NCBI RefSeq assembly: GCF_001889525.1
Contig: NZ_CP018192.1
Coordinates: 1 to 64,000 of the forward strand
DNA length: 64,000 bases
Direction of reading: 5' to 3'
DNA from: Granulibacter bethesdensis
Lineage (GTDB): Bacteria; Pseudomonadota; Alphaproteobacteria; Acetobacterales; Acetobacteraceae
The notes under the pieces were generated by a model. The model saw only the letters and a list, made by a program, of their open reading frames with translations, did no database searches and was not told the DNA's origin. Of the stretch, positions 36,004 to 43,619 are shown piece after piece; the stretch's first letter is position 1, and every line of letters begins with the position of its first letter. The translations under genes were made by a program, and so were the position numbers.

Positions 36004-36028
36004 CTTCGTCCGGTCAAGCCGGACGAAG
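36004..36028. terminator. Hairpin between dctA and the MMPL gene
   Basis: CTTCGTCCGG (36004-36013) and CCGGACGAAG (36019-36028) form a perfect 10-bp stem with loop TCAAG, 37 nt beyond the dctA stop. No U-run follows on either strand, so termination would be inefficient or Rho-assisted; read-through into the MMPL operon remains possible. Confidence 0.45.
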
Positions 36029-36065
36029 ACAGCGCACAGGATCGGTCAGTAGACCAAAGACAGAA

Positions 36066-37409
36066 TCACGATGTTGTGACATGCCCGGCAAGATCCTCAC
36101 CGGCTTCTACAGGACCGAATTCGCCATTCAGGGCCGCTGTCAGCTGGTTCTTGTCCAGTTTGCCTTCCCATCGCGCAACCACGATTGCAGCGACGGCATT
36201 ACCGATCAGGTTGGTAAGCGCTCGGCATTCCGACATGAAACGGTCTACGCCGAAAATCAGCCCGATTCCTGCAACGGGAATGCTGGGAATCACTGACAGG
36301 GTGGCAGCCAGAGTGACGAACCCGGCCCCGGTTACTCCGGCAGCGCCTTTGGAACTGAGCATGGCAACGGCCAGTAACAGGGCCTGATCACCCCATGACA
36401 GCGGAATGTTCAGGGCCTGGGCAATGAACAGCGCCGCAATGGTCATATAGATGTTGGTACCATCGAGATTGAAGGAATATCCAGTCGGAATCACCAGACC
36501 GACCACGGTTTTCTCGCAGCCTGCGGCCTCCATCTTGGCCATAAGTCCAGGCAGAGCAGGTTCAGAGGAGCTGGTGCCGAGAACGAGGAGAAGCTCTTCC
36601 TTGATGTAGCGAATCAGCTTGAGGATGGAAAATCCGTTATACCGTGCGACAGCCCCCAGTACAATCAGCACAAACAGGATGGCGGTGATGTAGAATGTTC
36701 CTACCAGCATCGCCAGATTGAGAATGGATCGGATGCCGAATGTGCCAACCGTGTAGGCCATGGCTCCGAATGCACCGAGCGGTGCGGCGCGCATCAGGAT
36801 GGCGACCAGCCTGAAGATACTGGCAGAAAGGGATTCCAGAACTTTCAGCAGGGGAGTGCCTGTTTCACCGACCGATGCCAGCGCAATCCCGAACAGAACG
36901 GAGAAAAACAGCACTTGAAGGATGTCACCGCTTGCAAGCGCGCTGACAGGTGTGGCCGGAATGATATTCAGCAGAAAGCCGATCAGGCTGGTATCATGCG
37001 CTCTTTGTACATAGGTCTGCACAAGTGAGGGTGAAAGCTTGGCCGGATCAGCATGCATGCTGGCACCAGGCTGCACGATGTTGACCACGACCAGACCGAC
37101 GACCAGTGCGAGAGTCGAAAAGCACAGGAAGTAGATCATAGCCTTGCCTATGACCCGGCCAACGGTTTTCATGTCCCGCATGCCGGCAATGCCGGTCACG
37201 ACCGTCAGGAAAATGACAGGCGCGATGATCATTTTGACCAGCTTGATGAAAGCATCACCCAGCGGTCCAAAAGATTTTGCGACACCCGGCGCAAAATAAC
37301 CCAGCAGGATGCTGAGGGCCATGGCAATCAGCACCTGTACATACAGGTGTTGATAAAATCTGCGTGGTTGATAAGGCTGTGGTACCTGTGAAACCGGGGC
37401 CATGGCCAT
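36066..37409 (-). CDS. dctA: C4-dicarboxylate:cation symporter DctA
   Basis: Inner-membrane importer of succinate, fumarate and malate, of the glutamate-transporter (DAACS) fold. Seen: [19 protein letters not shown] early in the protein, the serine-rich hairpin S-S-S-E-P-A-L-P, the helix-7 motif N-L-D-G-T-N-I-Y (which separates the DctA branch, N-x-D-G-T), and [10 protein letters not shown]. Length 447 aa from ATG 37409, with AAGGGGGAA 8 nt upstream; an in-frame codon at 37439 is less likely. It sits between two halves of the lipid cluster and has its own promoter. Confidence 0.92.
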   Translation of the reverse strand: MAMAPVSQVPQPYQPRRFYQHLYVQVLIAMALSILLGYFAPGVAKSFGPLGDAFIKLVKMIIAPVIFLTVVTGIAGMRDMKTVGRVIGKAMIYFLCFSTLALVVGLVVVNIVQPGASMHADPAKLSPSLVQTYVQRAHDTSLIGFLLNIIPATPVSALASGDILQVLFFSVLFGIALASVGETGTPLLKVLESLSASIFRLVAILMRAAPLGAFGAMAYTVGTFGIRSILNLAMLVGTFYITAILFVLIVLGAVARYNGFSILKLIRYIKEELLLVLGTSSSEPALPGLMAKMEAAGCEKTVVGLVIPTGYSFNLDGTNIYMTIAALFIAQALNIPLSWGDQALLLAVAMLSSKGAAGVTGAGFVTLAATLSVIPSIPVAGIGLIFGVDRFMSECRALTNLIGNAVAAIVVARWEGKLDKNQLTAALNGEFGPVEAGEDLAGHVTTS

Positions 37410-37484
37410 TGTTGTGTATTCCCCCTTATTGTCCCGCATCAGGGCCGCGGGTTATGAGAGGGTGCCATATGCCTTTTTCGTTTC

Positions 37485-37490
37485 ATTATA
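37485..37490 (-). promoter_or_regulatory. Perfect -10 element before dctA
   Basis: TATAAT on the minus strand, 75 nt before the dctA ATG, with TGACTT immediately upstream. The -35 position (AGCCAA) is poor, so an activator is likely. An inverted repeat ACAGAT-N8-ATCTGT (37516-37535) lies just upstream and could be its site. Confidence 0.45.
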
Positions 37491-37545
37491 AAGTCATAAT
37501 CGGAATCTTGGCTGAACAGATTTTAGAACATCTGTCAGGAACAAA

Positions 37546-38190
37546 TTAGTCAGGTGTGATCTGCATGATACTGCGATCACCATTGGCCTGAACCGTATCC
37601 GTCTGTCGTAGCTGATGACCAATGCCATCCATACGGACGACGCTTACAAATCCTGAAATATGTCCGTCGATCGGTTTCAGGATGAGACGCCACGCATCAC
37701 CTCCCAATGATTCATAGGCAATCTGGTAATGCTTTTCCAGCGTTGCCAGATTGCCGGAAAGCGCACCGCGGACAGTATCCACCAAGGCACCCAGTGCAGG
37801 CTGGGTGGTCAGATCAATGGTGTGGGGTGGTTCGGGCGGATGGATCAGAACCAGTGTCTCCCCTGTCACACGTAGGGTTTCGGGGGAGGGAGAGGTAATC
37901 GTTTTCTCCAGCCGGTCAGGTCGTTGATAGAATAGGCTCCCTTCCGAAATAATGGGTTTGGTCAGTTGGGAAAGCGTCTTTTCTTCCCTGAAATGTGCAT
38001 GGGATGTCTCGACCTGCGCCAACCGGGCCATCAGTTGATGCAGCGGGTCAGATGGCTGGCTGGCCGGGGGCGGGGAAGCGGGTTTCCGGTCTGCGGCTAT
38101 CGCCTGACAGGCTGGAACGCTGCCCAATAGGCACAACGCAATCAGGCTGGCAATCCGGCTGATTGAGAGCGGTTTCACCGGTGCCTTCAT
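37546..38190 (-). CDS. LolA-like outer-membrane lipoprotein carrier (ApeL-like)
   Basis: Predicted periplasmic lipid/lipoprotein chaperone. Seen: a signal peptide with basic start and hydrophobic core (M-K-A-P-V-K-P ... L-I-A-L-C-L-L-G ... A-C-Q-A), a possible lipobox-like S-V-P-A-C, then a LolA-type beta half-barrel with F-R-E-E-K-T-L-S-Q-L and G-S-L-F-Y-Q-R-P-D-R-L. Length 214 aa from ATG 38190; an upstream Met (38208) is possible. Its first 143 nt overlap the end of the acyltransferase gene in another frame, because the signal peptide cannot start later. Likely hands the exported lipid to the outer membrane. Confidence 0.75.
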   Translation of the reverse strand: MKAPVKPLSISRIASLIALCLLGSVPACQAIAADRKPASPPPASQPSDPLHQLMARLAQVETSHAHFREEKTLSQLTKPIISEGSLFYQRPDRLEKTITSPSPETLRVTGETLVLIHPPEPPHTIDLTTQPALGALVDTVRGALSGNLATLEKHYQIAYESLGGDAWRLILKPIDGHISGFVSVVRMDGIGHQLRQTDTVQANGDRSIMQITPD

Positions 38191-39082
38191 CTGTGTGCCA
38201 GAAATCATAAAAATTGAACCAGTTGTAAGGATAGGCCCGTGCATGGTGTTCCAGCCGGGCGGTGAAAGCCAGCAGCCATTCCTGCACGGCACCGAGACGA
38301 TTCTGTCTGGGCAAGGTGATGCGGTCGGCAAAGGGTTCGATGATGATGGTATAGTGGCGTGGCCCGGTCCTCAGCCCGAAACACAGCAGGACTGGCGCTG
38401 CCGTAACGGCGGCCAACAGCAGCGGCCCTGCCGGAAAATGGGCCGTTTTGCCGAGGAAAGGCACACCGAGCATGCGTTGCGGCATGTGGGAACGGTCGGC
38501 CAGCAGCCCGATCAGTTCTCCCCGGCCAAGCGCTTCCTGTACATCCAGTGCCGTACTGGCCCGCCCGATATCGATGATGTCCTGAGCAGCCTGAGGATTG
38601 AGACTGTCCAGTGCAGCCGACAGACCGCCCGTATGCTCCCGCCACATCAGCGGCCTGACCCGGACCGGGCAATTTTCCAGCGTGATCAGTGCGCGCAGAC
38701 TTTCAAAGCTGCCAAGATGGGCACCGAATAACAATGCACCCTGACCGGTTCTGGCATGGTGGTGCAGAAGATCCAGACCATGTACAGTAATTTTGTAGCT
38801 GCTGATCCGGCCGGACAGCAAAAAAACGCGGTCCAGAATCACGGAGGCAAAGCAGTAGAAATGCCGATACAGATCGCGCAAGGTTGCGGGCCGGTTGAGC
38901 GCTCGCTGTAAAAACTCTCTGCTGGCGTGACGCGCCCGTGTGCGGGTGATCAGATACCACCCTGCTACCACAGGCATAATCAGGAACCTGATCAGCCAGT
39001 TCACTCGCAAGGTCAGGCGGATCAGGAGTGCAGGCAGAAATTGTCCACCGCCTTCCTTCACTCTGGTCCAGTAAATGCTCAT
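38048..39082 (-). CDS. LpxL-like lysophospholipid/lauroyl acyltransferase (ApeD-like)
   Basis: Membrane-anchored acyltransferase of the lipid A biosynthesis family. Seen: N-terminal Y-W-T-R-V-K-E followed by a hydrophobic anchor, L-L-F-G-A-H-L-G-S-F-E with the catalytic H-x4-E (His then Glu five residues on), R-S-H-M-P-Q-R, and the usual C-terminal P-Y-N-W-F-N-F-Y-D-F-W. About 48 residues follow that point, read from DNA that also encodes the next gene's signal peptide. I start at ATG 39082, since M-S-I-Y-W fits the family N-terminus; the frame is open to TTG 39136. It likely attaches or modifies the acyl anchor of the product. Confidence 0.8.
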   Translation of the reverse strand: MSIYWTRVKEGGGQFLPALLIRLTLRVNWLIRFLIMPVVAGWYLITRTRARHASREFLQRALNRPATLRDLYRHFYCFASVILDRVFLLSGRISSYKITVHGLDLLHHHARTGQGALLFGAHLGSFESLRALITLENCPVRVRPLMWREHTGGLSAALDSLNPQAAQDIIDIGRASTALDVQEALGRGELIGLLADRSHMPQRMLGVPFLGKTAHFPAGPLLLAAVTAAPVLLCFGLRTGPRHYTIIIEPFADRITLPRQNRLGAVQEWLLAFTARLEHHARAYPYNWFNFYDFWHTDEGTGETALNQPDCQPDCVVPIGQRSSLSGDSRRPETRFPAPGQPAI

Positions 39083-39119
39083 CGGTTCAGTGGATCGTGC
39101 TGGCAGGTGAAGCCATGAG

Positions 39120-39135
39120 TGCTTCACGTGAAACA
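39120..39135. promoter_or_regulatory. Degenerate parS-like palindrome
   Basis: TGCTTCACGTGAAACA matches the 16-bp parS at 15 positions. It lies in the 110-nt gap between the two lipid-cluster genes (acyltransferase starting 39082, dehydratase ending 39193), about 24 kb from the nearest perfect site. Confidence 0.5.
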
Positions 39136-39192
39136 ATCCACAAGGACGTCATCCTCCCAGCAAGGCCGATCTGGAGGTGGCGGGGAAAAAGG

Positions 39193-39549
39193 TTAGACAT
39201 GACCCATCCCCTCCTGCAGGGTCGTCGGGTGCATGGCCTGGACCCTGGCCTTCAGTGAGACTCCGCTTTCGGTTGAGAGGATGATGATACTCTCTCCGTT
39301 CTTGGCTGCTTGAGTGGAGATATCGACCCTATCCCCCGGCAGAACGGGCATGGAAAAACGGGCGGAGGCGATATGAACCGGCGCCTGATCCATCTTCAGG
39401 AATCGCAGGGCATGATCCAGCAGCAGAACACCCGGCAGCAATGGCCTGCCCGGAAAATGCCCGGCCAAAGCAGGATGATCCCGTGTGACCTCAAACCGTG
39501 GCGGAGGCGTGATAGTACCCTGCTGATCGTTTGAAACACCGTCATTCAT
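39193..39549 (-). CDS. Hot-dog fold dehydratase (ApeI-like)
   Basis: Predicted 3-hydroxyacyl-ACP dehydratase. Seen: G-H-F-P-G-R-P-L-L-P-G-V-L-L-L-D-H (about residues 30-46), closely like the FabZ segment HFPGxPxxPGVL; the acidic position is Asp rather than Glu. Length 118 aa. The N-terminal PHRYP-type His motif of FabZ is absent, unlike the partner at 31070-31525. ATG 39549 is chosen over TTG 39570, which overlaps the ligase gene. Confidence 0.75.
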   Translation of the reverse strand: MNDGVSNDQQGTITPPPRFEVTRDHPALAGHFPGRPLLPGVLLLDHALRFLKMDQAPVHIASARFSMPVLPGDRVDISTQAAKNGESIIILSTESGVSLKARVQAMHPTTLQEGMGHV

Positions 39550-39559
39550 GGCGTGATCT

Positions 39560-41014
39560 TTAAGAAGCAATTGTGTTCATACGATGGAGCATGTCCTCTA
39601 TTGCGCTGCGCGGCAGTTTACCAAGCGCATTACGGGGTAATGATTCGACTTTCACTATGCGACGCGGCAGGAAGGCAGGGTCGATCCGGGCACGGAGCCC
39701 CTCCATAATAGTGGTAACCGAACAGCCTGGCGCGACCACCAGCGCGATCAGCTTTGCTTCCAGATTGTTCGCGTCGTCTGTTTTGTGGAAGGGGAGATAG
39801 AAAGTGCCATCTTCTACCCCCGGAAGCTCCGACAGAATATGGCTCAGCCCGGCCAGAGAGGCGCGCTTGCCGCCGCGTTTGATCATATCTGCCTGACGGC
39901 CGAGCAACCGGAAGGAGCGGTCCGGCAGGAGGGCAACAATATCCGCAAGCTTTGTATCCGGGCAGAAAGGAGCCTGTGCAAGAGGTTGATCAATTTCGAT
40001 CCCGTCCTGACCAGCCCCACTCCCCCCGGCGGCTTCAAGGCTTACCCCATCCAGCAGATGCCACTTGTCTTCAGCAATCGTCCGGCGGGTGGCGAATGAG
40101 CCGATTTCGGTAGCACCGTAGATTTCATGCACCTCTGTGCCAAAACGTGCCTCAAACCCGGAGGCCAGAGGCGGGGACAGGGGGGCGGTGGCTGAAATGG
40201 TGCGCAACAGGGGCGGAGCTGGCAGGGCCGCATCCTGCATCGCCCGCATATGCAGCGGTGTGCATACCAGCATACGCGGGGCCGGAATCCGTTCCAGCGC
40301 ATGGGTTATATCGGCCGGATAAAAAGCCGGGCCACACCATATCGCCGCTTTGGCATGCAGGGGCAGAAGGATGGACAGTTCAAACCCGTACATATGCTGG
40401 GATGGAACAGGCGCCACCATGTGGCAAGGCGTGTCAGTTTCTGTTGACAGGGCAAAGCGAGTGCCGATGGCCCGGCTGCGATCCACCAGAGCGCGCCATC
40501 GTTTGGGATGGGCCACCGGGTTTCCTGTTGATCCGGAGGTGAAAGCAATGGCGGCAATCCGGTCATCGGGAATGTCGTGAGGGGGGTGGGTCCAGACGGA
40601 AGCACCGCTCATGTCCCATACCACGAAACTCCATCCTTGTTGCCGTGCAAGATCAATGATGTCGGTATCTGATGATGACAGCAGCAATGCTGTTCCCGGA
40701 TAGCACTGAATCAGGTGTTCAAGCCCGTGCAGGGTGCGCTCGGCCGTCATCAGTGCAGGAATGCCCATGATCTGTGCGGCAGCAAAACCTGTAGCGACCG
40801 CCAGCCGATTCCTGGAGGGCAGGGCCAGAAACCGGCATGCCGGTAGCTGCCGTGTCAGCAGATCGGCTTCTCCCAGAAACATCGCGACTGTGACGGCTCC
40901 ACCCTGGCCGGCCCCATCCGGCGTCAGAAAAAGCGTCTCGTGAGGCTGCCGGTCGGTCAGAACCGTGCTGGCCGGTGTGCGCCGGGTTACCGATAGAGCA
41001 TGAGTCGTAAGCAA
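39560..41014 (-). CDS. AMP-dependent acyl/aryl ligase (ApeH-like)
   Basis: ANL-superfamily enzyme that would activate a carboxylic starter (in aryl polyenes, 4-hydroxybenzoate) as an adenylate for loading on a carrier protein. Seen: the phosphate loop A-F-T-S-G-S-T-G-N-P-V (near residue 160), the Y-G-A-T-E-I-G motif, D-R-S-F-R-L-L-G-R-Q-A-D-M-I-K-R-G-G-K-R, and a C-terminal G-K-L-P-R. Length 484 aa. The start is TTG at 41012-41014, supported by AGGA 6 nt upstream; no early in-frame ATG exists. It is the first gene of the leftward cluster and diverges from the deacetylase gene. Confidence 0.8.
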   Translation of the reverse strand: MLTTHALSVTRRTPASTVLTDRQPHETLFLTPDGAGQGGAVTVAMFLGEADLLTRQLPACRFLALPSRNRLAVATGFAAAQIMGIPALMTAERTLHGLEHLIQCYPGTALLLSSSDTDIIDLARQQGWSFVVWDMSGASVWTHPPHDIPDDRIAAIAFTSGSTGNPVAHPKRWRALVDRSRAIGTRFALSTETDTPCHMVAPVPSQHMYGFELSILLPLHAKAAIWCGPAFYPADITHALERIPAPRMLVCTPLHMRAMQDAALPAPPLLRTISATAPLSPPLASGFEARFGTEVHEIYGATEIGSFATRRTIAEDKWHLLDGVSLEAAGGSGAGQDGIEIDQPLAQAPFCPDTKLADIVALLPDRSFRLLGRQADMIKRGGKRASLAGLSHILSELPGVEDGTFYLPFHKTDDANNLEAKLIALVVAPGCSVTTIMEGLRARIDPAFLPRRIVKVESLPRNALGKLPRSAIEDMLHRMNTIAS

Positions 41015-41173
41015 AATATATCCTGACAGGAAGAAGCATAAAACATGACCGGGGCCGTCGGGTTAAATATCAGGTCGGGCGGGAGAGTAACATTTGATTT
41101 TTTGTCATTCTTGTCTTTCATTTCCGGTCAAACAGATATTTCATTATCCCATCATGAATGCTACGGGCGAGGC

Positions 41174-42061
41174 GTGATACGTTCGAAAGCCGACAGGCTG
41201 TTTCCGGCTCGTTCCTTGACCGCTCTGATTCTTGGCAGGCCGGCTCTTCCCGTCACATTCAGTGTCGATCTGGAAGATCACGGGGGGGGGCTTGATCGCC
41301 TCGCGGGGAATGCAAGCCATCTGCTGGATTGGTTGGCATCCTGCCATGTGCGGGCAACGATTTTTACCGTGGGGGAGTTGGGACGCACCGCCCCGGCGAT
41401 CATCCGGCGCTTTGCCGAAGCAGGTCACGAAATCGCCTGCCATGGAGAGGTGCATGAGCGGCTGGAACGGCTGTCCCCGGCGCAGTTGCGCACAGGTCTG
41501 ATCGCGGCGCGTCAGCGGCTGAGCGATCTTTCCGGCCAGTCTGTCGAGGGTTTCCGTGCGCCCGAGTTCTCATTGACGCCGCTGACGCCATGGGTACCGA
41601 ATGTTCTGGCAGAGGCCGGGTATCTCTGGTCCTCCTCCATCATGCCGACCCGGCTGAGGGGAGGGAAGGCCCCGATTGGTTGGGCCGGACTGCCTGCTCG
41701 CCCATTTCTATGGTCCTCCGGAGTGCTAGAAATCCCGGTCCCGCTGTTTCGCATTGGTCCTTTCCACGTGCCTTTCATGGGGGGAATGTGGCTGCGTTAT
41801 CTGCCTTTGCCCTTGTTGTGTCTGGCTATAAAACGGATGGGGGATCAGCCGTCATGGGCCTACTGCCACCCTTATGATATTGATACCCAAGAAAAATTTT
41901 CACTTTTACCCGGTCGCTCCTGTGTGGCCAGTATGGCGATGTGGGCCAATCGTGGTCGTATGGTCGAAAGAATGACGATTCTGGCAGCAAATCCTGCTCC
42001 CTGTTTTGGGGAAAGGGTGCCGCTCTGGCGGCAACAGGCCGTCACGATACAGAAACAATAG
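41174..42061 (+). CDS. Polysaccharide deacetylase (NodB domain)
   Basis: Predicted carbohydrate esterase family 4 deacetylase of the type found in exopolysaccharide loci. Counting from GTG 41174 (295 aa): S-V-D-L-E-D (30-35), H-E-I-A-C-H-G-E-V-H with metal-ligand-type His90 and His94 (85-94), F-R-A-P (128-131) and Y-C-H-P-Y-D-I-D near the C-terminus. The frame is open to ATG 41045, but those 43 residues look non-coding, so I prefer the GTG; the start is uncertain. No signal peptide is clear, as in cytoplasmic relatives. It diverges from the ligase gene across a 159-nt gap with no other gene. Confidence 0.75.
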   Translation: MIRSKADRLFPARSLTALILGRPALPVTFSVDLEDHGGGLDRLAGNASHLLDWLASCHVRATIFTVGELGRTAPAIIRRFAEAGHEIACHGEVHERLERLSPAQLRTGLIAARQRLSDLSGQSVEGFRAPEFSLTPLTPWVPNVLAEAGYLWSSSIMPTRLRGGKAPIGWAGLPARPFLWSSGVLEIPVPLFRIGPFHVPFMGGMWLRYLPLPLLCLAIKRMGDQPSWAYCHPYDIDTQEKFSLLPGRSCVASMAMWANRGRMVERMTILAANPAPCFGERVPLWRQQAVTIQKQ

Positions 42062-42183
42062 GCGGCTGGGCCAATGTTGGATGCTTGCAGCCAGCGGAAA
42101 TCAGGCTGTTTTTCAAGGAAAACGGGGCAGCCTCCCGGAATTAAGATTGCGTTGATGCTGCGAATGCAGTAACTGCCCCTTTC

Positions 42184-42200
42184 TTGCGAATTATTCGCAA
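42184..42200. promoter_or_regulatory. Fur-like palindrome before exbB
   Basis: TTGCGAAT-T-ATTCGCAA is a perfect 8-1-8 palindrome; its core has the 7-1-7 geometry of Fur boxes (TGATAATnATTATCA). It lies 12 nt before the exbB ATG, just ahead of the GGAGAG ribosome-binding site, where bound repressor would block transcription. TTGCGT and TAACTG (about 42143-42171) could be the promoter. Nothing else is visible in the 151-nt gap. Confidence 0.6.
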
Positions 42201-42212
42201 CCGGAGAGACCG

Positions 42213-43151
42213 ATGAGCATTCATAGCAATCGGCTGGCAAGTGTGCGTGGCGCGCTGACGGCTGTGTTTCTGACAGCGACGTCTTTTTCGCTGGGGGCTG
42301 TTATTGTATGGCCGGGCATTGTTTCCGCCCAGACGGCTTCATCACAAACAGCACCAGCACCAGCGGCATCCGCCACGGTTGGAACGTCGGCAGGAAGCTC
42401 CGCACCTACGCCGGACGCGGCGTCTACCGCTGCTCCGAAAATTACCGAGGCTGCTGTGGATGCCGATCTGCCGCATGATTTATCGGTTCAGGCGATGTTC
42501 CATAATGCGGACATGGTCGTGAAAGCCGTGATGCTGGGTCTGGTTGCGGCCTCCATCCTGACCTGGACCATTCTTCTGGCGAAAGGGATCGAGATTGCCG
42601 GTGCCCGCCGCTCCCTGCGCCGTGATCTGAGCGAGGCCATGGCCGAGCGTTCTCTGGCTACTCTTCAGGCCCGCCAGCATGGGCGCGGTATGAGTCCGGG
42701 CGTGGCTATGGTCAATGCGGCGGCAGAGGAAATCATCGCATCAGGTGATCGGACCGGCGGCATTCAGGAGCGTGTCGTCTCCCGTCTACGTCGTCTGGAG
42801 GCAGCTTATGGCCGCCGTATCGGGCGTGGTACCGGCTTTCTGGCGACCATTGGTGCGACTTCGCCCTTTATCGGTCTGTTCGGGACGGTATGGGGCATCA
42901 TGAACAGCTTCATCGGCATTTCCCAGTCGCATACTACCAATCTGGCGGTGGTGGCCCCCGGCATTGCGGAAGCGCTGCTTGCAACCGCCACGGGTCTGGT
43001 GGCGGCCATTCCCGCGGTGGTGATCTATAACAGCTTCGCCCGTATCACCGGTGGCTATCGCGCGCAGCTGACCGATCTGACGGCGGCGGTTACCCGGATT
43101 GTTTCCAGGGATCTGGATAGCCAGCGCTCCTTGCGCCACGCCGCCGAGTAA
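42213..43151 (+). CDS. exbB: ExbB-type proton-channel subunit (MotA/TolQ/ExbB)
   Basis: Inner-membrane proton channel that, with ExbD, energises TonB. Seen: a cleavable signal peptide (about residues 1-39, ending V-S-A), an Ala/Thr/Pro/Ser-rich stretch (40-85), a first helix near 103-122, and the conserved channel helices in the T-I-G-A-T-S-P-F-I-G-L-F-G-T-V-W-G-I-M and A-P-G-I-A-E-A-L-L-A-T-A-T-G-L-V-A-A-I-P-A-V segments. Length 312 aa; the N-terminal extension is typical of alphaproteobacterial ExbB. First gene of exbB-exbD-tonB, with a Fur-like site upstream. ExbB is favoured over TolQ because tonB, not tolA/tolB/pal, follows. Confidence 0.93.
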   Translation: MSIHSNRLASVRGALTAVFLTATSFSLGAVIVWPGIVSAQTASSQTAPAPAASATVGTSAGSSAPTPDAASTAAPKITEAAVDADLPHDLSVQAMFHNADMVVKAVMLGLVAASILTWTILLAKGIEIAGARRSLRRDLSEAMAERSLATLQARQHGRGMSPGVAMVNAAAEEIIASGDRTGGIQERVVSRLRRLEAAYGRRIGRGTGFLATIGATSPFIGLFGTVWGIMNSFIGISQSHTTNLAVVAPGIAEALLATATGLVAAIPAVVIYNSFARITGGYRAQLTDLTAAVTRIVSRDLDSQRSLRHAAE

Positions 43152-43184
43152 TCTGTTTCAAGCGATCCTGACGGAGTAACCATC

Positions 43185-43619
43185 ATGGCGATGGGTGTGG
43201 GCGATCTGGAGACCGCAGGCGGCGATGATCTGGCCGAGGCGCATGAAATCAATGTGACGCCCTTTATCGATGTGATGCTGGTGCTGCTGATCATTTTCAT
43301 GGTCGCGGCCCCGCTGGCGACGGTGGATGTAGCGGTTGATCTTCCCTCCTCGACCTCCAAAATCCAGAAGCGGCCGGAAAAGCCGGTTTTTGTCAGCCTG
43401 AAGGCGGACAAGACCCTGACCGTGGGTGAGGAAGCGGTGCCTGAAGCCATGCTGGGTCAGGCGGTGGCACAGGTTACGCATGGTGATAAGGAACAGAGGA
43501 TTTTTCTTCGCGCCGATAAGACGGTGCCTTATGAGGCGCTGATGAAGGCGATGGATTCCCTGCGGGCAGCGGGATACCTGAAAATCGGCCTGGTGACTCT
43601 GGATGCGGCGGTGAACTGA
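43185..43619 (+). CDS. exbD: ExbD-type biopolymer transport protein
   Basis: Single-helix subunit of the ExbBD motor. Seen: N-terminal cytoplasmic segment, then I-N-V-T-P-F-I-D-V-M-L-V-L-L-I-I-F-M-V (residues 22-40) with the proton-carrying Asp29, and a periplasmic domain of about 95 residues. Length 144 aa. It lies 33 nt after exbB and overlaps tonB by 1 nt (TGATG). Confidence 0.95.
   Translation: MAMGVGDLETAGGDDLAEAHEINVTPFIDVMLVLLIIFMVAAPLATVDVAVDLPSSTSKIQKRPEKPVFVSLKADKTLTVGEEAVPEAMLGQAVAQVTHGDKEQRIFLRADKTVPYEALMKAMDSLRAAGYLKIGLVTLDAAVN

Noticed and set aside
41045-41173. N-terminal extension of the deacetylase frame
   Set aside because: AT-rich, no matching domain, and it would leave almost no room for the divergent promoters; kept only as an alternative start.
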